A stretch of DNA of 21,450 bases from an uncultured Desulfobacterales bacterium (GTDB taxonomy: Bacteria > Desulfobacterota > Desulfobacteria > Desulfobacterales > JAFDCJ01), in contig CALZJV010000042.1 in NCBI GenBank assembly GCA_945787595.1, forward strand, positions 1 to 21,450. The letters are read 5' to 3'. This document shows, one piece after another, positions 15,527 to 21,450 of the stretch. The notes under the pieces were generated by a model. That model saw only the letters and a program-made list of their open reading frames with translations, was not told where the DNA came from and ran no database searches. Within the stretch, counting starts at the first letter, position 1. Each line of letters opens with the position of its first letter. The position numbers and the translations under genes are program-made.

Positions 15527-15958
15527 TCATGCAGCTTTGTTTTTGGCCAATTTTAATGGATTGGGCCCTAACTCCTTAATTTCTTCTGTGAATTCCATGG
15601 CATATTTGGCAAAAAGAGGCCCCTCACTGGATGAGAGGTTGTACATTTTTGCCCGTTCGCCGCCGATACCGATGGTATCCAGAATTTGCCGGGCCTGCGC
15701 AACCCTTCTCTTGGCCATCAGGTTGCCGGTGTTATAATGGCATTCGCCCTCCAAACACCCGATAACGCAGGCACCGTCGGCACCCTTTTCAAGCGCGCGC
15801 AAAATATGAATGACATCGACCTTGCCGGTGCACGGAACACGGACGATTTTGATGTTTGTCGGATAATTCAATCGCATCGAACCTGCCAGGTCCGCGGCGG
15901 TATAGCCTCAGAAATTGCAGCAAAACGCGATAATAATCGGCTCAAAATCTTTGCTCAT
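15527..15958 (-). CDS. mvhD: MvhD-type electron-transfer subunit; selenoprotein (TGA at 15908-15910 read as Sec)
   Basis: Starting at ATG 15958 (GAGAGGT 5 nt upstream) and reading through the TGA gives 143 residues, the usual MvhD length. The N-terminus is MSKDFEPIIIAFCCNF-U-GYTAADLA; in cysteine forms the U17 position is Cys of the C-N-x-C-(G/S)-Y motif. Further cysteines follow in RVPCTGKV and GACVIGCLEGECHYNTGN. MvhD carries a 2Fe-2S cluster and hands electrons from a donor module to the flavin of HdrA. No hydrogenase genes are present, so the donor here is probably the NAD(P)H module built into HdrA. A start downstream of the TGA (15877) would remove the cluster-binding end and is rejected. 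Confidence 0.93.
15878..15910 (-). promoter_or_regulatory. Selenocysteine codon and SECIS-like hairpin in mvhD
   Basis: Twenty nucleotides after the TGA comes the triloop GGC (15887-15885). It is closed by CGGACCT (15894-15888) / AGGTTCG (15884-15878), seven pairs including one G-U. Loop sequence and spacing are almost the same as in hdrCB, as expected if one SelB serves both. Confidence 0.85.
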
Positions 15959-16029
15959 GTTTACCTCTCACAACAGAATTGTCTAAAATGTTAAGCCCGG
16001 ACGAGCCGGTTGCAACGAAGCGCAAATCC

Positions 16030-16402
16030 CACTGTATCGGGAAATTGAAGATTGAAGATTGCAAATTGAATATTTATGGATGTCGCTTTGCTCCGTCCTT
16101 TTTTAAAATGGAAAGAATTCCTTCTTCCGTCCTCTATGCTCTACGCGCTTTGCCCTATGCCTCATCAATCCCCAATTCATTTCATTCCGAATTCCGCATT
16201 CCCAATTCATTCCGCATTCCGCCTCCCTAATTCCGCATTCCCCATTCCCACTTCCGAATTCGTTTCATTCCCACTTCCCTCCGGGGCCGCTTCCAGCCCG
16301 TAGGCTTATAGGCCTTAGGCTTACAGGCCGGAGGGTAGGCCCCTATGGCCCCTACGGTTTCCGGCTCGTAGAACCTACAGCTCGGAGAGGCCGGAGGCCG
16401 TA
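16030..16402. repeat. Repeat-rich gap inside the operon: ATTCCGCATTCC tracts and two closed GC-rich hairpin units
   Basis: The 488-bp gap between hdrA and mvhD holds no gene. From about 16110 to 16275 it is a degenerate tract of ATTCCGCATTCCC-type units. It is followed by two GC-rich units, one closed by CCCTCCGG (16277-16284) / CCGGAGGG (16328-16335), the other by TACGG (16353-16357) / CCGTA (16398-16402). The second contains TTCCGGCTCGTAGAACCTAC followed by AGCTCGGAGAG, shared with copies at 21267-21315 and 21388-21442. Confidence 0.65.
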
Positions 16403-16446
16403 TTCCGCCTTCCTAATTCCGCATTCCGCATTCCACCTTCCGCATT

Positions 16447-18018
16447 CTAAAGGACTCCTTCCAGCAGCGCCTCGACTTTACACAGAATTTGATCGTCCTC
16501 ATACCAGTTGAGTTGAATCGCTTTGGCCGGACATTCCGCACAACAGATGCCACATCCGTGACACAAGGCCTCATCGATTTCGCTGACCCCGTCCGCATTG
16601 ATCTTGGGAACATTGTAGGGGCATGACCGCACGCAGACAAGGCAGGAAGCACATTTTTCGGCCTCCACCTGGGCGGTGACCGCGGACAGCGTCAACTGGG
16701 GTTGAGCCAGGAAGGTAATGGCCCGGGCGGATGCGGCGTAGGCCTGAGCAATGGTTTCAGACACCAGTTTGGGGCTGTGAGCCGTACCGCAAACAAAGAT
16801 TCCCTCAGTGGCCATATCCACCGGCCTCAGCTTGACATGGGCTTCCATGAAATAGCCTTCCGAGGTACGGGCCAGTTTTAGGATGGAAGATAGTTCCTCC
16901 GTGTCTTCGGCTTGCATACCGGCGCTCAGCACCAGAAGATCGGCGGCCACGCTCAGGGGGCGGCCCAGGATGTGATCGGTGAAAGTGACTTCTACGCCCG
17001 CCTCGCTGGATTCGACTGCCGGCGGATCCTCGGCATCAAAGCGGAAGAACAAAACGCCTTTCTTTCTGGCTTCGGTGTAATATTCTTCCAGCAGACCGTA
17101 TGTGCGGATATCCCGGTAAAGCACATAAACATTCATGTCAGGGTTGAGCTCTTTTAGATGCAGGGCGTTTTTAACCGCGGTCTGACAACAGATTCTGGAG
17201 CAGTTGGGGTTTTCCTCGTTGCGGGAGCCGACGCACTGGATCATGACCACATCCTGCGGATCACCGATTTCCTCTTTTTGCATCCGATCAGCCAGCTCAA
17301 GCTGGGTCATCACTCTGTCATCCTGTCCGTAGAGGAATTCTTTAGGCTCATACTCGTGCGCGCCGGTCGCCAGAATAACCACCCCATGTTCGATTTTTCT
17401 CTGAATCATCTCGGGTCCCACCAGAATCTCGGTGGTAAAATTTCCCTTGAATCCGGAAAAACCGACAATCAGCCCATTGGTCAAAACCTGGATCTTGGGA
17501 TGATCGGTGATCTTTGGAATCAAATTATTGAGGTAGTCGTTGATTTTGGCGCCCTCGATAGTTGCCGTCAATCGATTGGCCAGTCCGCCCAGCTCGGCTT
17601 CTTTTTCCACCAGAACCACTTCGTAGCCCTGCTCGGCCAAACCAAAAGCCGCATTCATGCCGGCTACTCCGCCGCCGATTACCAGCCCCCTTTGGACTAC
17701 CGGAATTTTCTTTTCTTCAAGGGGATGAAGTGTGTCGGCCCGAGCAACCGACATACGCACCAGATCTTTGGCTTTTTCGCTGGCTTGCTCTGCAGCGTCC
17801 GCGTGGACCCAGGAATCCTGATTGCGGATGTTGGCCATTTCAAAAAGGTATTTGTTCAGGCCGCAGGATTCCATGGTATCCTGAAAAATCGGTTCATGGG
17901 TTTTGGGACTGCAGGCGGCAACCACCACCCGATTTAAGCGCTGCTCTTTGATGATCTCTTTCATCTGATCCTGGGAATCCTGGGAGCAGGTAAAAAGATT
18001 CTGGGTGGCATAGACCAC
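16447..18018 (-). CDS. hdrA: HdrA, second module (C-terminal part of the tandem HdrA gene)
   Basis: The 523-residue frame holds most of a full HdrA. It has the end of the N-terminal domain (VVVAACSPKTHEPIFQDTM and FEMANIRNQDSWVH), an FAD fold GLVIGGGVAGMNAAFGLAEQ, and the cluster motif C-V-G-S-R...NCSRICC. It also has LSAGMQAEDTEEL and a C-terminal two-cluster ferredoxin (CASCLVCVRSCPYN, CHGCGICCAECPAKA). HdrA is the flavin subunit that splits electrons between a high- and a low-potential acceptor. Where HdrA proteins, as I remember them, usually have NQCSWVH, this one has NQDSWVH. Similarity continues upstream of the first ATG and in a different frame into the preceding module, so this is not a separate gene; its start is lost at the junction near 18030. 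Confidence 0.85.
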   Translation of the reverse strand: MVYATQNLFTCSQDSQDQMKEIIKEQRLNRVVVAACSPKTHEPIFQDTMESCGLNKYLFEMANIRNQDSWVHADAAEQASEKAKDLVRMSVARADTLHPLEEKKIPVVQRGLVIGGGVAGMNAAFGLAEQGYEVVLVEKEAELGGLANRLTATIEGAKINDYLNNLIPKITDHPKIQVLTNGLIVGFSGFKGNFTTEILVGPEMIQRKIEHGVVILATGAHEYEPKEFLYGQDDRVMTQLELADRMQKEEIGDPQDVVMIQCVGSRNEENPNCSRICCQTAVKNALHLKELNPDMNVYVLYRDIRTYGLLEEYYTEARKKGVLFFRFDAEDPPAVESSEAGVEVTFTDHILGRPLSVAADLLVLSAGMQAEDTEELSSILKLARTSEGYFMEAHVKLRPVDMATEGIFVCGTAHSPKLVSETIAQAYAASARAITFLAQPQLTLSAVTAQVEAEKCASCLVCVRSCPYNVPKINADGVSEIDEALCHGCGICCAECPAKAIQLNWYEDDQILCKVEALLEGVL

Positions 18019-20872
18019 ATTCGGCAGGCTCCAATGCGCGGCTCCTCACCGGTTACATCGATCTCATCCGGCACCTCGACACTGCGTGTCAGAGTGCCGC
18101 GGGCAGCAGCCAAACGAGAGCCGGAGGCGCAGGCGGCTGCGCTGGCTTCGATAACCGAGCCGGGGATGTCTTTGGGCTCCTGAAACACGCCGCAGGCGTA
18201 GACGCCGGGGCGGGAGGTTTCAATGGGTTTAAACGGATGGGTCACGGCGAAATTGGACTTATCCAGCTCGACACCGATTCGTTCGGCCAGCTCCACAGTG
18301 GACTGCGGGACCTGCAGACCCACCGAGAGAACCACCATATCAAATTCCTCAACCTGCAGTTTACCGGCATCATCCATATAGCGAATACTCAGATTGCCGG
18401 TGTCCCCCACTTCGTCTATGGAATGGATCCGTGATTTGACAAACCGGATTCCGGCATCTTTGGCGCGGTTGTAATATTTCTCATAATCTTTGCCGAAGGT
18501 CCGGATATCCATATTAAAAACAACGCAATCCAGATCACCCTCGGCATGCTCCTTGGCAATCATGGAGTCTTTGCAGGCATACATGCAGCATACCGACGAA
18601 CAGTAACCGTTGCCGCACTGGTTGGTGTCCCTGGACCCGACACACTGCAGCCAGGCAATTTTCTTCGGCTCCTTATCGTCCGACGGTCGCGTCAGATGAC
18701 CCATGGTGGGACCCGAAGCACTCAGGACCCGTTCAAATTCCAGGCTGGTAAGCACATTCGGGCTGGATTTGTAATGGTAAATGTTTTCAAGCGCAGAAGG
18801 ATCATAAGGCTCACTTCCCGGACAGAGAACGACCGAGCCGACATCGAGCTCGACGATTTCTTCCTGCTGGCTGTGGTCGATGGCATTGGCCAGGCAGGCA
18901 TCCACGCACTGATAACACTCACAGCAATATCCGCAGTTTAAACAGCGGCCTGCTTCCGCCTGAGCGTCAGCTTCTTCATAACCCAGTTCGACTTCGTCGA
19001 AGTTCCCCCTGCGTTTGTCGACGGGCAGCTCCGGCATTCTGGCCCTGGACTTCTTGGGCTGATTTTCGGGAATCGGCATGTAGCACGGATCTTCATAGAC
19101 GATCGGCTCCCGCCCGGCGGCCATGTCCCGGCCTTCGATGTAGCGCAGGATGGACTCGGCGGCTTCCTTACCGGCGCCAATAGCCCCGATGGCTACCCAT
19201 GGACCGGTTTGCAGATCGCCGCCGGCAAACACGCCCTCACGCTCGGTGGCAAACGTCACTGCATCGACCTCGGTGGTCCCCCAGCGGGAAAATGTCAGGC
19301 CGGTCACATCCTCCAGAGCGGACAAATCCGGTCGCTGACCGATGGCAGGTATCAGCTGATCGATTTCAAGATCATACTCACTGCCCGGAATCGGTATCGG
19401 CCGTTTGCGTCCTGAAGAATCCGGTTCGCTCAACTCCATGCGGATACAGCGTAAACCGACAACCTTGCCGTCGCGGGTCAGCACCTCCTGGGGAGCGGAA
19501 AGATACGTGATCAGGGTGCCTTCATCCTCGGCAGCCTGGATTTCCTCTTCCCAGGCCGGCATCTCGGTGCGGGTGCGCCGATAAATGATGTTGACCTCGG
19601 CGGCTCCTAAACGTGTCGCCGCGCGGGCCACATCGATGGCCACATTGCCGCCGCCGATGATGCCCAATTTTTTACCGACATCGGCCTTGCCCGTCAGGTT
19701 GACTTCTCTTAAAAACTCAACTCCCTGACGCACGCCGTTGGCTTTTTCACCCGGGATACCCAGTTCGATACCCTTGTGAGCTCCAAGTGCCAGATAAACC
19801 GATTTGTACCCGTCATTTAGCAGGTCATCGACGGAAAGGTCCGAACCGAGCCGGGAGTTGGTTTTAAGATCGACGCCCAGATTGGTAATCACCTCGATCT
19901 CTTGATCCAGCACTTCCCTGGGCAACCGATGGGCGGGAATACCGACTCTCAGCATTCCACCTGCTTCCGGCAAAGCCTCATAGATGGTGGATAGAATTCC
20001 TCTTTTTGCAAGGTGGTATGCACAGGAAAGTCCGGCGGGACCGGAGCCGATGATGGCGACTTTCTCCTCCCGGGGTGCCGGACATTCAATATCAATTTCG
20101 CGGCAGTCAAACTTGTCGGCCGCCAATCGTTTTAGATCCCGTATGGCCACCGGTTCATCGACATCACAGCGCCGGCAGGCGTCTTCACATCCATGGGGGC
20201 ATATCCGCCCCAGCACGCCGGGCAGCGGGAGGTCCTGCATGATGATCTGCAGCGCTTCTTTGTATTTGCCCTGCTTTACCATGTTGACATAACCCTGAAC
20301 GTTCAAACCGCCGGGACATGCCAGGCGGCAGGGGGCTTTGTCTCCCTTATCGATGGCAAAAGCGCCGGGGATCGCCTGGGCATATTGTTTATAGGTCGCT
20401 TTTTTGGTGGCGAGACCTTCCTGATAGTCATCCGCAAGATCGACGGGGCAAACCTTGGTACATTCACCACAGCTGGTGCATTTATCAAGGTCAATATAGC
20501 GGGGATCTTTACGAATGCGGGCCTTGAAGCGCCCCGGTTCACCTTCTAGCTCCAACAATTCGCTTTCCATTAAAAGCTCAATATTCAAGTGCCGGCCGAC
20601 CTCGACCAGTTTGGGGGAGATAATTCACATGGCACAGTCATTGGTGGGAAAAGTCTTGTCCAGCTGGGACATCATCCCGCCGATGGCGGAGGACTTTTCC
20701 GCTAGATGAACCAAATACCCGGAGTTGGCCAGATCCAATGATGCCTGCATCCCGGCGATACCGCCTCCCAGAACCAGTACAGATCCATGGACTTTTTCAG
20801 TCCCAATGATGCCTGCATCCCGGCGATACCGCCTCCCAGAACCAGTACAGATCCATGGACTTTTTCAGTCAT
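17961..20872 (-). CDS. hdrA: HdrA, first module with inserted GltD/NfnB-like NAD(P)H domain; selenoprotein; frame broken near both ends
   Basis: Ignoring a 68-bp duplication (20735-20870), the gene starts at ATG 20872 (AAGGAG upstream) with the FAD motif VLVLGGGIAGMQASLDLA. At residue 60 it has a TGA in TNDCAM-U-IISPKLVE, where HdrA has Cys. A ferredoxin motif CTSCGECTKVCPV follows. From about 20360 to 19080 a GltD/NfnB-like domain is inserted, with CRLACPGGLNVQGYV, GVLGRICPHGCEDAC, the FAD motif VAIIGSGPAGLSCAYHLA and the NAD(P)H motif IIGGGNVAIDVARAA. HdrA sequence resumes with CLNCGYCCECYQC, C-V-G-S-R and CSSVCC. The match stops after EEPRIG (about 18030), and the frame runs out in nonsense to 17961. 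With module 2 the intact protein would have about 1,480 residues. Role: flavin core of the MetFV-Hdr complex with its own NAD(P)H site. Confidence 0.85.
18022..18036 (-). other. Junction with missing sequence between the two HdrA modules
   Basis: Up to EEPRIG the frame is that of module 1; directly after it SLPNVVYATQNLF follows in another frame. In HdrA relatives roughly 25 residues normally lie between these points, including the CxCGxNI motif of the N-terminal domain. The frame offset means the missing length is 1 more than a multiple of 3, for example 79 bases. Confidence 0.7.
20592..20627 (-). promoter_or_regulatory. Selenocysteine codon and SECIS-like hairpin in hdrA
   Basis: After the TGA (20627-20625) 21 nt lead to a six-base loop GAGGTC. 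It is closed by CTGGTC (20609-20604) / GGCCGG (20597-20592), six pairs with two G-U. The loop starts with G as bacterial SECIS loops do. The stem is weaker than in the other two genes. Confidence 0.7.
20735..20870. repeat. Perfect 68-bp tandem duplication at the start of hdrA
   Basis: 20735-20802 and 20803-20870 are identical over all 68 bases. The unit runs from codon 2 of hdrA to about codon 24. Since 68 is not a multiple of 3, translation from the ATG at 20872 shifts frame after GMQASLG and soon stops. The second copy offers no start codon in the right frame. Confidence 0.95.
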
Positions 20873-20920
20873 GTTGGTTTGCTCCTTACTATCCGAATTT
20901 TTTATAAAAATAAATATTTG

Positions 20921-20964
20921 CCGTGGGTCAGATTTGTTTCTGGAGTGAGTTTCAAATCCCACGG
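20921..20964. promoter_or_regulatory. Hairpin in the hdrA leader or promoter region
   Basis: CCGTGGG (20921-20927) pairs with CCCACGG (20958-20964), and ATTTG (20932-20936) with CAAAT (20953-20957), with a four-base bulge and a 16-nt loop. It lies about 50-90 bp upstream of the hdrA start. It could be an operator or a leader RNA structure; the function is unknown. A TATAAA-like box lies between it and the gene. Confidence 0.4.
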
Positions 20965-21266
20965 TTTGATAATTCTCAGCAATTAAATGTTTGAAACCTG
21001 CTCCTTATAAGCGCGAAAGAGCGAATTTATTTTTTTTAAAGGATTTTGTCAATGGAAAAAATGATTCAGGAAACACTTTGATACCCTTGATAATGTCCAA
21101 ATTTCGTGGTAGGCAGAGGTCTACCCTGAGGTGGTGAAATTGACGCATATCGTGGCTCTTAATTTTCACCCCGTTTTTATTCCGTTAAATCAGCTTTCTG
21201 GGGCAATTTAGATTTCGGATTTCGGATTTGTTGTATCGCTTTGCTCTATCATTTTTTATTAAATTG
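20965..21266. other. Upstream gap without a recognisable gene
   Basis: No supported ORF. The only structure is GGTGAAA (21133-21139) / TTTCACC (21164-21170), followed by CCGTTTTTATT on the plus strand. It looks like a weak plus-strand terminator, but no plus-strand gene precedes it. Confidence 0.35.
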
Positions 21267-21442
21267 ATCCGCCGGCTTCCGGCTCCCAGAGCCTACAGCT
21301 CGGAGAGAGGCGGATTTTAAATCCAAATTCTAAAATCCAAAATTTATGAGAAATAAAGATCCGGGTCCAGAGGGCCCGGCTTTGGTCCACCCCGGCTTCC
21401 GGCTCGTAGAGCCTAAGAGCCTACAGCTCGGAGAGAGGGGTG
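21267..21442. repeat. Two more GC-rich hairpin units of the CTTCCGGCTC...AGCTCGGAGAG family
   Basis: Unit 1 is closed by ATCCGCC (21267-21273) / GGCGGAT (21309-21315). Unit 2 is closed by CACCCC (21388-21393) / GGGGTG (21437-21442) and has a short internal duplication (CCTAAGAGCCTA). Both share GGCTTCCGGCTC and CCTACAGCTCGGAGAGA inside. A separate hairpin CCGGG-TCCAGAGGG-CCCGG lies at 21361-21379. Confidence 0.7.
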
Positions 21443-21450
21443 ATATGGGT

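Noticed and set aside
16110..16440. ATTCCGCATTCC tract as a CRISPR array.
   Set aside because: Units are short and irregular, without uniform spacers, and no cas genes are in the window.
20921..20964. GTTTCAAATCCCACGG with a matching CCGTGGG looks like a tRNA acceptor/T-arm pair.
   Set aside because: Only 44 nt between the paired ends, too short for a tRNA; kept as a leader hairpin.

Overview
The window reads as chromosomal DNA of a strictly anaerobic bacterium, most likely a Desulfobacterota (Desulfobacterales-type) sulfate reducer or a close uncultured relative. The grounds are a Wood-Ljungdahl methylene-tetrahydrofolate reductase cluster of metF-metV-hdr-mvhD type, heavy selenocysteine use, a rubrerythrin, and many hairpin-forming intergenic repeats. 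Taxonomy is inferred from gene content, not tested.

Layout. Positions 1-297 hold the C-terminal end of a GAF-domain protein, then a 174-bp dispersed repeat and a small membrane protein of unknown function (590-1150). On the minus strand follow a thiamine-diphosphate enzyme of the acetolactate synthase/ILVBL family (1173-2915), rubrerythrin (3257-3832) and a two-domain GNAT acetyltransferase (4742-5590). Between and after them lie two MITE-like elements of about 270-280 bp (3882-4163 and 5660-5925). Next to the second are two gene fragments, an Avd-like piece and a short ORF ending in a variable-region-like C-terminus. Together they look like the wreck of a diversity-generating retroelement (DGR) that has lost its template repeat and reverse transcriptase. 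From 6878 to 12131 come a Tat-exported protein of unknown function, a membrane-anchored phospholipase D/cardiolipin-synthase-like protein, a class III aminotransferase resembling glutamate-1-semialdehyde aminomutase, and a Fur/PerR-type regulator with a clear Fur box upstream. A second copy of the 174-bp repeat follows.

The main system is the minus-strand cluster from 20872 down to 12434: hdrA (two HdrA modules in one gene, with a GltD/NfnB-like NAD(P)H-binding domain inserted in the first), mvhD, metV, metF and a fused hdrC-hdrB gene, ended by a strong terminator. Three of these genes (hdrA, mvhD, hdrCB) contain an in-frame TGA exactly where the family has a conserved cysteine. Each TGA is followed 20-23 nt later by the loop of a bacterial SECIS-like hairpin. 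I read all three as selenoproteins. The likely product is an electron-bifurcating or -confurcating methylene-THF reductase complex linking NAD(P)H, ferredoxin and the methyl branch of the Wood-Ljungdahl pathway.

As given, hdrA has two frame breaks: a perfect 68-bp tandem duplication just after the start, and a missing stretch of about 26 codons between the modules. Either the assembly is faulty at both points or this copy is newly inactivated. No tRNA, rRNA, CRISPR array or intact transposase gene was seen.
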